Counted from the stretch's first letter, positions 8,169 to 16,794 are shown. The stretch: 64,000 nucleotides of DNA from FEN-1350 sp964386005 (GCA_964386005.1 CAYLSB010000005.1:1-64000), one strand, 5' to 3'. A program made the numbers and translations. Notes: a model not told the origin generated them from the letters alone.

Positions 8169-9524
8169 TTACACTTCCGACCATGTGCCGGGTACCGGAA
8201 CGGGGTAACGGCCGTTGGCATCGGCTTTGACGGGAACGGGGCTGTCGGCTTGAAGGACACTGGCGTTCTCGACGAATTTGAACTTCGACGAGGTGACTTC
8301 ATCCCAGGTAACGATACGGCCCATGTGAACCGCGGCACGTCCCATGATGGAGGCGAAGTTGGCATAAGCGGCGCGTTCCGCCTCATTGTGGGGCTTATCG
8401 TTGCGAATGGCCGAAAGCAATTCATCCCATTCGACCTGATAGGGACTCATCCGTTCCTTTTCCGGCTTCCAATCGATATTATCATTAACGGTTCGTTGGT
8501 CTTTGTAGATCTGGACCGTGGGAGCATGGACATTCCCGGAGAATTGTGCGGCGCATTTGGAGCCGTAGGCGAAGGTGGCGAAATCTCCGTAGCAATTGGG
8601 CATGGCACGGCCGTTGACGATGGCCTTAGCGCCGTCGGCAAAGCTGTATTCGATAGCGTAGGCGTGAAAGTTCTGTCCGGCATCGGCGCTGCCGGGCATG
8701 ATTCCGCCGAGGCCGTGAGCGGAGACCGGCCAGGCATCCTTGATCCAGCAGCACTCGTCGATCTGATGGATCATCCATTCGATGAACTGGCCCGACGAAA
8801 CCCAGAAGAACGCGTATGGACGTCGAAGCTGCCAGAGCAATTCGTTTTCATTACCGCCCGGGAACGGACCCATGTGGACGCCACCGTCCATGCGGAAGGC
8901 GCGGATCATATTGACCTGGCCGATGGCGCCTTCGCGGATCTTTTGGATGAGGGCGTTGCGCGAGGCCGAGTGACGACACATCAGACCGACGCCGACCTTG
9001 AGATTTTTTTTCTTCGCAGCTTCGGCGATCTTGAGGACCCGCTGCGTTCCGCCGGAATCGGGGGCAAAGGATTTTTCCATGAAGATATTTACGCCTTTTT
9101 CTATCGCGTATTCCACATGAGTCGGACGGAAGGCCGAGTGCGTCGCCTGGATCATCACGTCGCCGGGACCCAGACAGTCGATGGCTTTTTTGTAGGCGTC
9201 AAATCCGACGAAACGGCGATCGGCGGAGACATCGACTTTGTCGCCGAACTCGTCCGTGAGGGCCTTGAAGGAATTGTTCTGGCGATCCGCAAAGACGTCG
9301 GCCATGGCATAGAGTTTTGTCGGACCGGTCTCGGACGATAACGCCTGGCTGGCGGCGCCTGTCCCGCGGCCGCCGCAGCCAACCAGGGCCACGCGGATGG
9401 TGTTGTCCTCGGCGGCATACAGACCCGGCAGGATCGACGGCAGGACCGCCGAGGCGGCAATGACCTTACCGCTATTGGCGAGAAACTCGCGACGGGTAGG
9501 TTTGGAGGTAGAAATCGACTTCAT
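8169..9524 (-). CDS. Tat-exported Gfo/Idh/MocA family oxidoreductase
   Basis: 451 residues. The twin-arginine signal TRREFLANSG is followed by a hydrophobic stretch and an AxA-like site near PGLYAAED. The NAD(P)-binding Rossmann domain begins IRVALVGCGGRGTG, and FMEKSFAPD is the conserved EKP-type lysine motif of the family. The C-terminal half is the typical alpha/beta domain. AGGAG lies upstream of the ATG at 9524. Tat-exported members are very common in Planctomycetes; several related enzymes oxidise or epimerise sugars or remove alpha-GalNAc through a tightly bound NAD. Which activity this one has cannot be read from sequence. It lies 10 bp downstream of the gene at 9535-10527, so the two are probably one transcript. 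Confidence 0.92.
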   Translation of the reverse strand: MKSISTSKPTRREFLANSGKVIAASAVLPSILPGLYAAEDNTIRVALVGCGGRGTGAASQALSSETGPTKLYAMADVFADRQNNSFKALTDEFGDKVDVSADRRFVGFDAYKKAIDCLGPGDVMIQATHSAFRPTHVEYAIEKGVNIFMEKSFAPDSGGTQRVLKIAEAAKKKNLKVGVGLMCRHSASRNALIQKIREGAIGQVNMIRAFRMDGGVHMGPFPGGNENELLWQLRRPYAFFWVSSGQFIEWMIHQIDECCWIKDAWPVSAHGLGGIMPGSADAGQNFHAYAIEYSFADGAKAIVNGRAMPNCYGDFATFAYGSKCAAQFSGNVHAPTVQIYKDQRTVNDNIDWKPEKERMSPYQVEWDELLSAIRNDKPHNEAERAAYANFASIMGRAAVHMGRIVTWDEVTSSKFKFVENASVLQADSPVPVKADANGRYPVPVPGTWSEV

Positions 9525-9534
9525 AGGGGCTCCT

Positions 9535-10527
9535 TTACTTTTCTATTCCCGAATTGAGATTCGGAAGCTGTTTCAAATATTCCTGATATCGCTCGACTAT
9601 CTCGGCATCCGTGATGGATTCGGCGACGACGAATCGGGTACGAGCCCAAGATTGGGGAGTATCCCCCGGTTGCCGTCCGAACAATGACAGGTACAGCGAA
9701 TTGTGTGCCTCGCCTTCATAGGGCATCGCAACAGCAAAACAATCCTTCGGTGGGGCCATGAGGATGACAGTCAGCTTGCTCTCGGTGTCGCGGCGGATAC
9801 ACAACGGAGCGGCAAGTGTCGGACGGATCGCCCAATTGACGGGATTGGGCTCGATGGTCCAGCGGCCGTCCTGGATTAGCGGGGCGGATTTGTCGTCGCG
9901 CGGAAACATCTGCCAGTCGCCGGCGTCTTTCTTGGCGATGAGGAATCCCGGCTTTCCTGTGTCAGACAACTGAGCCACATACGCGGCAGGTGTGGCGAAA
10001 GATTTGTCGAAGTATGAGGCCAGAAAGGATTCGAAACCCTTCAGATCAACGGCCAAGGGAGTGACCCAGATTCGGACATCGAGGGTTCTCGCATCCTGCC
10101 AGCGGTATTCGACCTCGAAGATAAACGACCGACCGCTATTTTCAGGCGACCAAGAATACTTGACAGATCCATCGCCGTAATGGGTTACAGCTGGATTGGG
10201 CCAGTCCCAGGCGGCGGAGCCGTATCGTTTATTTTCGTTAAATACGCGGTAGAAACTCAGGATTCCCATCGAGCTGTCGAGCCGTCGTTCGGTGGGGATG
10301 TGGATGACTTCCGTCAGGCCGGTGGGCTTTCCCCCGGCGTGCAGTTTGCCGCGAAGGATGCCGGTGTCGAAGGTGAATTCGTTACCTACTTGATGAAAGA
10401 CCAATGGATTGGTCTTGACGATGGCAGATCGAAAGTCAGCGGCGAGACCCGAATTCAAAATCATCAGAACAAATACAATGACCGACAGGATGGATATCCC
10501 GTAGGGGCACACGGCGCGTGCCCTCAT
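9535..10527 (-). CDS. Secreted protein of unknown function; start overlaps a palindromic repeat
   Basis: About 330 residues from the ATG at 10527. A signal peptide core (SILSVIVFVLMILNSGLA) precedes a beta-rich soluble domain with motifs such as VFHQVGNEFTFDTGILRG and SMGILSFYRVF; the ending (ESITDAEIVERYQEYLKQLPN) is helical. The pattern vaguely recalls galactose-mutarotase-like folds, but I do not recognise a family. The start is uncertain: the first codons (RARAVCPYG) are encoded by the dispersed two-hairpin repeat at 10501-10556, and the frame stays open another 78 codons through further repeat copies with no Shine-Dalgarno site. The original start may have been displaced or replaced by repeat insertion; an internal start closer to the signal peptide core is possible. 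It probably forms an operon with the oxidoreductase downstream. Confidence 0.75.
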   Translation of the reverse strand: MRARAVCPYGISILSVIVFVLMILNSGLAADFRSAIVKTNPLVFHQVGNEFTFDTGILRGKLHAGGKPTGLTEVIHIPTERRLDSSMGILSFYRVFNENKRYGSAAWDWPNPAVTHYGDGSVKYSWSPENSGRSFIFEVEYRWQDARTLDVRIWVTPLAVDLKGFESFLASYFDKSFATPAAYVAQLSDTGKPGFLIAKKDAGDWQMFPRDDKSAPLIQDGRWTIEPNPVNWAIRPTLAAPLCIRRDTESKLTVILMAPPKDCFAVAMPYEGEAHNSLYLSLFGRQPGDTPQSWARTRFVVAESITDAEIVERYQEYLKQLPNLNSGIEK

Positions 10528-10556
10528 TATCCGAGGCGGACACCGTCCGCCCCTAC
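10501..10556. repeat. Two-hairpin palindromic element with GTAGGGGC terminal inverted repeats
   Basis: The element starts GTAGGGGC (10501-10508) and ends GCCCCTAC (10549-10556). Inside are two hairpins: GGGCACACGGCGCGTGCCC (10505-10523) and GGCGGAC-acc-GTCCGCC (10535-10551). A second copy with the same order of hairpins lies at 28225-28276. It overlaps the 5' end of the secreted-protein gene. Confidence 0.8.
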
Positions 10557-10573
10557 ATCGCTCCTGCGGGGCT

Positions 10574-10715
10574 GGTGGATTCCGGCTTTCGCCGGAATGA
10601 CAACGATAGCCCCTGGGCAACCTTACCCGGTTGTCATGCCGGGCTTGACCCGGCATCCAGAACAAACGAACTGGATTACAGCTTTCTCCGGAATGACACG
10701 GATAATCATACATGC
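10574..10715. repeat. Array of three dispersed hairpin repeats (two families)
   Basis: Unit A at 10574-10602 contains ATTCCGGC-TTTC-GCCGGAAT. Unit B at 10631-10660 contains TGCCGGG-CTTGA-CCCGGCA. Unit C at about 10671-10700 is a degenerate copy of A (CTGGATTACAGC...CCGGAATGACA). Elements of these two sequence types, translated as 'HSGESRNP' and 'MPGQARHD', are familiar interspersed repeats in many bacterial genomes. They fill the gap between the SUMF1-domain gene and the secreted-protein gene. Confidence 0.8.
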
Positions 10716-10744
10716 GTCTCTCCCAGCTCGCTCCACTCTCCGGA

Positions 10745-11746
10745 TTATTTCTTTTCCGCATCCTTGGCAGTCACCGAACAGGCCACGCGGAAACCGATGA
10801 TGTCCATTTGCGGCAGCCACCACTTGCTTTTGGGGATCTGAGGGTCGTTCATGCTCCACCATTTCTCTTCGAAACCCCGCGATGCGCTTCGCAGGACATC
10901 CGGCGTGAGATTATAAAATCCGCCTCGGGCGACGTGGATCTTGCCGGTTTCCGGCCCGGTGGGATTCATCGTTACGGCTTTCCCTTCCGATCGCTTATAC
11001 GTATCGGCGCTGTATATATCCTGTACCCATTCGAAGACATTGCCGTACATGTCGTAGAGGCCCCAGGGATTTGGCTTTTTCTGGCCCACAATATGCGGTT
11101 CCGCATCGGAGTTACCCTTGAACCATGCATGATCGCCCAGCAGGGCCGCATCGTCGCCGAAGTAGTAGGCCGTGGTCGTACCCGCCCGGCAGGCGTATTC
11201 CCATTCGGCCTCGGTGGGGAGGCGATAGGTCTTTCCGGTTTTTTTGGATAGCCATTTGCAGAAGGTGTTGGCGTTGTTCCATGTGGCGCCGATCGCGGGG
11301 CACTTCTTGTCGTAACCCATGGTTACATTGCCATAGACCGGCGTGGGGCCCGTGATCGCATCGACGGGTTTTTGGTTTGTTTCGCCGGAAGCCGCCGTTG
11401 CGGATTCGGCCTGGGCGGATTCATTGCGGGCCGTGACCATCTCTTCGTAATAGGCCAGGAAAAGATCCAGCGTGGCTTCGGTCGTACACAGATAAAAGGC
11501 CCCAAGCTGTACTTCGTGGCGGGGACCCTCATCGGTCTTTCGTCCGACTTCGCTGTCGGGGCTGCCCATCTGGAATTTTCCGGCGGGGATCAGGACCATC
11601 TCAAAGGTCATCGTGTCGCCGTTTTTGGTCGTGACGGTTTCGGTGTACTTTTTGGCAAGGCCCTGCGAACCGATAGAGATTCCGACGGCCGTTATCATGA
11701 GTCCGGCCAATACCGCTGCCACAATCAACCTGCTGCGTGTACCCAT
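10745..11746 (-). CDS. SUMF1-domain (formylglycine-generating-enzyme family) secreted protein
   Basis: 333 residues. GAGGAG lies 9 nt before the ATG at 11746, and a signal peptide or anchor covers residues about 8-30 (LIVAAVLAGLMITAVGISIG). The rest is a SUMF1/EgtB/PvdO-type domain: FEMVLIPAGKFQMGSP, DEGPRHEVQLGAFYLCTTEAT, AEWEYACRAGTTTAYYFGD, DMYGNVFEWVQD, HVARGGF and a final IIGFRVACS. In true aerobic formylglycine-generating enzymes the end reads GFRC(A), part of the active-site cysteine pair; here the equivalent position is Val. It is therefore doubtful that this protein matures the two sulfatases. Most planctomycete members have unknown roles. It is transcribed away from hisC. Confidence 0.88.
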   Translation of the reverse strand: MGTRSRLIVAAVLAGLMITAVGISIGSQGLAKKYTETVTTKNGDTMTFEMVLIPAGKFQMGSPDSEVGRKTDEGPRHEVQLGAFYLCTTEATLDLFLAYYEEMVTARNESAQAESATAASGETNQKPVDAITGPTPVYGNVTMGYDKKCPAIGATWNNANTFCKWLSKKTGKTYRLPTEAEWEYACRAGTTTAYYFGDDAALLGDHAWFKGNSDAEPHIVGQKKPNPWGLYDMYGNVFEWVQDIYSADTYKRSEGKAVTMNPTGPETGKIHVARGGFYNLTPDVLRSASRGFEEKWWSMNDPQIPKSKWWLPQMDIIGFRVACSVTAKDAEKK

Positions 11747-12036
11747 TCACATTCTCCTCATAACGATAGTTTTGTATGGCATTTGATTCCACTATGTCTC
11801 TGTAACGGACGAACCGGGGTTTCCGATTCTTGCCGATATCAGGGAATATACCGAAGAATGGTAACATAAAAATAGCGAAAATCCAAAAGATTTGATCTAA
11901 GGTACAGCCGGTTTTCATGACAAATGCGTATCGGCATGGCCCTCACGGCTGATCGGAAGAATTTGGAGTCGTCAAGGGGCTTTCCTTTGGCAGGATATCG
12001 AGTATAATCACCAATTTGACTGGATCGGGAAAATTT

Positions 12037-13083
12037 ATGACGTACTTTTTGGACAACGTGGAACGTACGGCCGGGTATGAGCCGGGATTTCAGCCGCCGA
12101 CAGAGGATGTTATCAAGCTGAACACCAATGAAAATCCCTATCCGCCCTCGCCGAAGGTCCTGGAGGCCATCCGGAACCTGCCTGCCGAGCGGCTCCGGAA
12201 ATACCCGCAGCCGCTGGGCGACAGTTTCCGTAAAGCCGCCGCCGAGGTACTGGGTATCGGAGCCAACCAAATCCTGTGCACCAACGGAGGCGACGAGTTG
12301 TTGTCGATCTGCATCCGGGCATTCTGCGACGAGACGCATCCGGTAGCGTATCCGAATCCGACCTATTCGCTGTATCCGGTTTTGGCACGGCTGCAGAATT
12401 GCCCGGCGCTGGAACTATCGTTCGACGATCCGGAGTTGTTCGATCATCTGGTGAACACGGGAGCGGCGCTTACGATTGTATGCAATCCCAACGCGCCGAC
12501 GGGGCAATGGATCCCGGCAGAAAAAATCGGCGCTCTGGCCCGACGACTCAAGGGCGTGCTGCTGATCGACGAAGCTTATGTGGATTTTTCAGAGGATAAT
12601 TGCATAATTTTGGTTCGGGATCATCCCAACGTGATCCTCTTGCGGTCGATGAGCAAGGGCTATTCGCTGGCGGGCGTGCGATTCGGTTTCGGGATCGCCC
12701 AACCCAAGATGATCGACGGACTTTTGAAAGTCAAAGACTCGTACAATGTCGATGCGATGGCGATCGAGGCGGCTACGGCGGCGATCCGCGATCAGGCGTA
12801 TCACCGCGAATGCGTCGCCAGCGTCAAGGCGGAACGGATTCGCCTGACGGGCGAACTGCGAAAACTCGGCTTCAAGGTCGCCGACAGTCAATCGAACTTC
12901 GTGCTGGCGCAATGCAACGGATGTAACGCCGACGATGTATATCGCCGGCTCAGCGAACGGAATATCTTCGTGCGATATTTTCGACTGCCCGGGCTTCAGG
13001 ACAAGCTGCGGATCAGTATCGGAACACCGGAGCAGGATAATCGATTATTGGAGGCGCTGCGGGCGATCCTCGCGGCGAAATGA
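12037..13083 (+). CDS. hisC: Histidinol-phosphate aminotransferase
   Basis: 348 residues from the ATG at 12037; a TTG seven codons upstream is also possible. Fold-type I PLP aminotransferase of the HisC family: substrate-loop LNTNENPYPPSP (28-39), NPNAPTG (150-156), LLIDEAYVDF with the PLP-interacting Asp178, and SMSKGYSLAGVRFG with the Schiff-base Lys207. It converts imidazole-acetol phosphate and glutamate to histidinol phosphate in cytoplasmic histidine synthesis. It opens the long plus-strand cluster, and its stop overlaps the hisB start by 4 bp. A TATAAT at 12003-12008 could be a -10 box, but no good -35 box is placed for it. Confidence 0.95.
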   Translation: MTYFLDNVERTAGYEPGFQPPTEDVIKLNTNENPYPPSPKVLEAIRNLPAERLRKYPQPLGDSFRKAAAEVLGIGANQILCTNGGDELLSICIRAFCDETHPVAYPNPTYSLYPVLARLQNCPALELSFDDPELFDHLVNTGAALTIVCNPNAPTGQWIPAEKIGALARRLKGVLLIDEAYVDFSEDNCIILVRDHPNVILLRSMSKGYSLAGVRFGFGIAQPKMIDGLLKVKDSYNVDAMAIEAATAAIRDQAYHRECVASVKAERIRLTGELRKLGFKVADSQSNFVLAQCNGCNADDVYRRLSERNIFVRYFRLPGLQDKLRISIGTPEQDNRLLEALRAILAAK

Positions 13084-13670
13084 ATATGGCTCAGCGAAAA
13101 TCGCGGATCGAACGCAAAACCCAAGAGACGGACATCGTCGTCGAGGTGAATATCGACGGAACGGGAACGCACGAGATCAACACCGGCGTGGGATTTCTCG
13201 ACCACATGCTCTCGCACGTCAGCCAGCACGGCAGGATCGACCTGACGATCCGGGCCAAAGGCGATCTGCAGGTCGATGCGCATCACACCGTCGAGGATGT
13301 GGCGATCTGCGTGGGCGAATGTCTCAAAGAGGCCATCGGCGACAAGAAGGGCATTGCCCGATACGGCAACAGTTCGGTGCCGATGGAAGACGCCCTGGGT
13401 AATGTCGCCGTCGATCTTTCCGGAAGGCCGTTTTGTGTGTTTCGTGCGGAATTTCCCACGGAGAAGATCGGCGAGTTCGACGTTGAATGCATCGAGGAAT
13501 TTCTGCGATCGCTGGCCAACACAGCCAAGTTGAACCTGCACATCAACGTTCCCTACGGGACCAACAGTCACCACATCGCCGAGGCGATATTCAAGGCGCT
13601 CGGTCAGGCGCTGGCCCATGCGGTGAAGATCACCGGCGGCGAAGTTCCCAGTACCAAGGGGGTCCTGTGA
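13080..13670 (+). CDS. hisB: Imidazoleglycerol-phosphate dehydratase
   Basis: 196 residues, the usual length of the monofunctional enzyme. Metal-binding histidine motifs are clear: GVGFLDHMLSHVSQHG, DAHHTVEDVAICVGE, and the repeated set YGTNSHHIAEAIFKALG near the C-terminus. It dehydrates imidazole glycerol phosphate to imidazole-acetol phosphate, the substrate of the HisC encoded just upstream. The ATG overlaps the hisC stop (ATGA) and its own stop overlaps the ispF GTG start, indicating translational coupling along the cluster. Confidence 0.96.
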   Translation: MNMAQRKSRIERKTQETDIVVEVNIDGTGTHEINTGVGFLDHMLSHVSQHGRIDLTIRAKGDLQVDAHHTVEDVAICVGECLKEAIGDKKGIARYGNSSVPMEDALGNVAVDLSGRPFCVFRAEFPTEKIGEFDVECIEEFLRSLANTAKLNLHINVPYGTNSHHIAEAIFKALGQALAHAVKITGGEVPSTKGVL

Positions 13671-14179
13671 GCTTCGATCCGCAATATGAATATCGAACGG
13701 GGATCGGTACCGACATTCATCGGCTGGTCGAGGAACGCGAACTGCGACTCGGCGGCATTACCATCCCCGGCCCGAAGGGCCTGTTGGGTCACAGCGACGC
13801 CGACGCGCTGCTTCACGCCGTGATCGACGCTCTTTTGGGGGCGATGGGCATGGGCGATATCGGAACCTTCTTTCCCGATCGCGATCCCAATTGGCAGGAT
13901 GCCGACAGCCGGGACCTGCTGCTGACGATCACCAAGTACCTCGGCGACCAGCGATGGGAGGTTGTCAACCTCGATGCCATCGTACACGCCGAACAGCCGC
14001 GGCTGGAGCCGTATAAGATGCAGATGAAACGCTGTATCGCCAGTATCATCGGGACCGACTTTGTCAACGTGAACGTCAAGGCCAAGACCAACGAAGGCCT
14101 GGGCGAGATCGGCACCGGCCAGGCCATCGCGGCCACGGTGATTGTGCTTCTGCGACGACGGCTCAAACGCACTCTGTGA
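13667..14179 (+). CDS. ispF: 2-C-methyl-D-erythritol 2,4-cyclodiphosphate synthase
   Basis: 170 residues from a GTG start overlapping the hisB stop by 4 bp. The frame is open far upstream, but only this start fits the family length. Zinc-site motif GIGTDIHRL (Asp16, His18), GHSDADALLHAVIDALLGA and the C-terminal KTNEGLGEIGTGQAI are diagnostic. It makes cyclic MEcPP in the non-mevalonate isoprenoid pathway. Joining an isoprenoid gene to his genes and cysS has no metabolic logic; it looks like a housekeeping operon shared for expression. Confidence 0.95.
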   Translation: MSFDPQYEYRTGIGTDIHRLVEERELRLGGITIPGPKGLLGHSDADALLHAVIDALLGAMGMGDIGTFFPDRDPNWQDADSRDLLLTITKYLGDQRWEVVNLDAIVHAEQPRLEPYKMQMKRCIASIIGTDFVNVNVKAKTNEGLGEIGTGQAIAATVIVLLRRRLKRTL

Positions 14180-14193
14180 ATGGATGATAGATC

Positions 14194-15672
14194 ATGACAT
14201 TACGGATTCATAATACATTAACTCGGCGAGTCGAAGAATTCAAACCGCTGCAGGATGGCCGGGTAGGGATCTATGTTTGCGGACCGACGGTGTATGGTCA
14301 CGCGCATCTCGGCCATGCCAAGAGCTATGTCAGCTTCGATGTCCTGGTGCGATATCTTCGTTATCTGGGTTATGCCGTCACCTACGTGCAGAATATCACT
14401 GACGTCGGCCACCTGACGGACAACGCCGATGACGGCGAAGACAAGATCGGCAAGCAGGCCCGGCAGGAACGCAAACATCCGATGGCCATCGCCGAGTATT
14501 ATACCCGCAGCTATTTCGAGGATATGGATCAGCTCAACTGCCTGCGGCCGGATATCAGCCCGCGGGCTTCCGGACATATCCCCGAACAGATCGAGCTGGT
14601 GCAGACCCTGCTGGGCAAGGGCTTCGCATACGAATCCGGCGGCTCGGTGTATTTCGATATCAGCCGGTTCCCCGACTACGGAAAACTGTCCGGCCGTAAT
14701 GTCGAAGAGATGCAGGCCGGAGCTCGTGTGGAGGTCAGCGGCGAAAAACGTAATCCCGCCGACTTTGCCCTGTGGAAAAAGGCCGAACCCGGCCACATCA
14801 TGCAGTGGAGCAGTCCCTGGGGACGCGGTTACCCCGGATGGCACCTGGAGTGCTCGGTGATGAGCATGAAGTATCTGGGTGCCACAATCGATTTTCACGG
14901 CGGCGGCATCGAAAACCAGTTCCCGCATCACGAATGCGAGATCGCCCAGTCCGAGGCGGCCAACGGAGTGTCATTTGTAAGATACTGGGTACACAATAAT
15001 ATGGTTACGGTCAACGGCCAGAAAATGGGCAAAAGTCTGGGCAATTTCATCACGCTCAAGCAGATCTTCAAGGAAGGCCATCCGGTGCTTTCTCGCAAAT
15101 ACGATCCGCTGGCCGCCCGGCAGTTGATTCTGCAAAGCCACTATCGCAGCCCGATCGATTTTTCCGATGCGGCGCTGACGGCGGCTCAGAGCGGTTACGA
15201 CAAGATCAAGGATGCGGTCATATCCATTCGTCAACAGATGGCCAGGGCTGTTGAAGGACCTGCCGACCCGAAGGTGATCGACGAGTTAGAGGTATTGCGG
15301 CAGAAATTCGACGAGGCGATGAATGACGATCTCAATACGGCCGTCGCCTTGTCGGTACTATTCGAGATGGTGCGATTAGCCGGCCGTGTTGTCGATCAAC
15401 CGGCTTCAATTCAAACCCTGAAGGCCATCGATGACCAGTACCGCCTGCTGGGCGGAAATGTTTTGGGTATCATACTGGACGAATATCCGTCGGCAGAGGG
15501 TAGCGATCAGGCCTTGCTCGATCATCTGATTGGAATCCTGATCGAACAGAGAAAGCAGGCGCGGGCGAGAAAGGATTTCGCCGCCGGCGACGCCATTCGC
15601 AACCAATTGGATTCCTTTGGGATCCTTTTGGAAGATAAGCCCGGCGGCATGACAACCTGGAGACGGAAATGA
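14194..15672 (+). CDS. cysS: Cysteinyl-tRNA synthetase
   Basis: 492 residues. Class I synthetase with IYVCGPTVYGHAHLGHA: zinc ligand Cys29 and the HIGH-type HLGH at 38-41. Also WHLECSVMSMKYLG, GGGIENQFPHHECEIAQ and the KMSKS-type loop KMGKSLGN. It charges tRNA-Cys in the cytoplasm. It starts 14 bp after ispF and overlaps ruvC by 4 bp (ATGA). The Shine-Dalgarno site is weak, which fits coupling to upstream translation. Confidence 0.96.
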   Translation: MTLRIHNTLTRRVEEFKPLQDGRVGIYVCGPTVYGHAHLGHAKSYVSFDVLVRYLRYLGYAVTYVQNITDVGHLTDNADDGEDKIGKQARQERKHPMAIAEYYTRSYFEDMDQLNCLRPDISPRASGHIPEQIELVQTLLGKGFAYESGGSVYFDISRFPDYGKLSGRNVEEMQAGARVEVSGEKRNPADFALWKKAEPGHIMQWSSPWGRGYPGWHLECSVMSMKYLGATIDFHGGGIENQFPHHECEIAQSEAANGVSFVRYWVHNNMVTVNGQKMGKSLGNFITLKQIFKEGHPVLSRKYDPLAARQLILQSHYRSPIDFSDAALTAAQSGYDKIKDAVISIRQQMARAVEGPADPKVIDELEVLRQKFDEAMNDDLNTAVALSVLFEMVRLAGRVVDQPASIQTLKAIDDQYRLLGGNVLGIILDEYPSAEGSDQALLDHLIGILIEQRKQARARKDFAAGDAIRNQLDSFGILLEDKPGGMTTWRRK

Positions 15673-16154
15673 TCGTACTGGGCATCGATCCGGGCCTGCA
15701 GGTGTGCGGTTATGCGGCCGTGCGGACCGAGGGATCGGATTGCCGATTGGATGAGGCGGGCGTCATTCGGACGAATCGCCGACTTGCCCTGACCAAGCGA
15801 CTCTGCCAGATCGCCGCCGATCTTGGCGATCTTTTGGATAAATACCGACCCGCAGTCGTCGCCGTGGAGGAATTGTACTCGCATTATGCCCATCCTCGAA
15901 CGGCGGTGTTGATGGGCCACGCTCGGGGCGTTATACTGATGCGGGCCGCGTTGAGCGGCGCCGAGGTGCGGAGTTTTTCGGCGACGCGGATCAAGAAATC
16001 GCTGACGGGCAACGGCCGTGCCAGCAAGTTGCAGATGCAGCGGACGATCCAGTCGCTGCTGGGACTGCCGAAGTTGCCGCAGCCGGCGGATGTCGCCGAT
16101 GCGGTCGCCGTGGCGATGTGCTGCACACGGGTGATCCGTTCGGTTCAAGGATGA
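15669..16154 (+). CDS. ruvC: Holliday junction endodeoxyribonuclease RuvC
   Basis: 161 residues. RNase-H-like fold with the first catalytic Asp in VLGIDPGLQVCGY (Asp7), the acidic VAVEELYSHY (Glu67/68) and the C-terminal DVADAVAVAMC acidic pair. It resolves Holliday junctions with the RuvAB motor encoded immediately downstream. It overlaps cysS by 4 bp. Confidence 0.95.
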   Translation: MIVLGIDPGLQVCGYAAVRTEGSDCRLDEAGVIRTNRRLALTKRLCQIAADLGDLLDKYRPAVVAVEELYSHYAHPRTAVLMGHARGVILMRAALSGAEVRSFSATRIKKSLTGNGRASKLQMQRTIQSLLGLPKLPQPADVADAVAVAMCCTRVIRSVQG

Positions 16155-16167
16155 TAAAGGCAATGCG

Positions 16168-16794
16168 ATGATCGCACAGATCGAAGGACAATTGATCGGT
16201 CTCGATGAAGACAAGGCCCTGGTTCGCGTAGGGCAACTGACCTACGAGGTCATGCTGCCCGGGTATGCCGTGGGAATTCTCGGCTCGCGGATCGGCCAGG
16301 ATGTCACGCTGAGCACGATGGAATATTTCGAAGGAACTCTCGGCGGAGGAAATCTCATCCCGCGAATGGTAGGTTTTCTCAGCCCCGGCGAACGGGAATT
16401 CTTCACGCGGTTCACCTCCGTCAAGGGAATGGGTATTAAGAAGGGGCTCAAGTCGATGGCGATGCCGATCGCGACGATCGCCGAGGCGGTCGAATCCGGC
16501 GATGAAAAGATGCTCACCGCGCTTCCGGGCATCGGCAAGCGTTTTGCGCAACTGATCATCGCGGAACTCAAGGGCAAGCTTGGCGATTATGCCGCCGTGA
16601 CCGCTGAAGGACGACAGGGACCGGCCTTCGCGGATTACCAGGTTGAGGCACTGGAGATCCTCATCGCGTGGGGCGAAAAACGTTCCGAGGCAATCGAGCT
16701 GATTTCTCTGGCCTGCAAGAAAAATCCCGACATCCGCACGGCCGAACAACTTGTACCGCTGGTCTATCGTCTCAAGCAGGGCGTCGAGGTGTAA
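16168..16794 (+). CDS. ruvA: Holliday junction DNA helicase RuvA
   Basis: 208 residues, the family size. The N-terminal OB-fold (MIAQIEGQLIGLDEDKALV) is followed by helix-hairpin-helix motifs (FTRFTSVKGMGIKKGL and LTALPGIGKRFAQLIIAEL) and a small C-terminal domain (AIELISLACKKNP) that contacts RuvB. It binds four-way junctions and loads RuvB. AAAGG precedes the start; 13 bp from ruvC and 43 bp to ruvB. Confidence 0.95.
   Translation: MIAQIEGQLIGLDEDKALVRVGQLTYEVMLPGYAVGILGSRIGQDVTLSTMEYFEGTLGGGNLIPRMVGFLSPGEREFFTRFTSVKGMGIKKGLKSMAMPIATIAEAVESGDEKMLTALPGIGKRFAQLIIAELKGKLGDYAAVTAEGRQGPAFADYQVEALEILIAWGEKRSEAIELISLACKKNPDIRTAEQLVPLVYRLKQGVEV

Noticed and set aside
8061..9341. Long open frame (426 codons) opposite the Gfo/Idh/MocA gene
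   Set aside because: It is the antisense of a well-supported gene, lacks a ribosome site, and its composition is that of a mirrored GC-rich frame.
11601..11918. 105-codon minus-strand frame overlapping the start of the SUMF1 gene
   Set aside because: Out of frame with the real gene and without a ribosome site; the hydrophobic start looks like chance.
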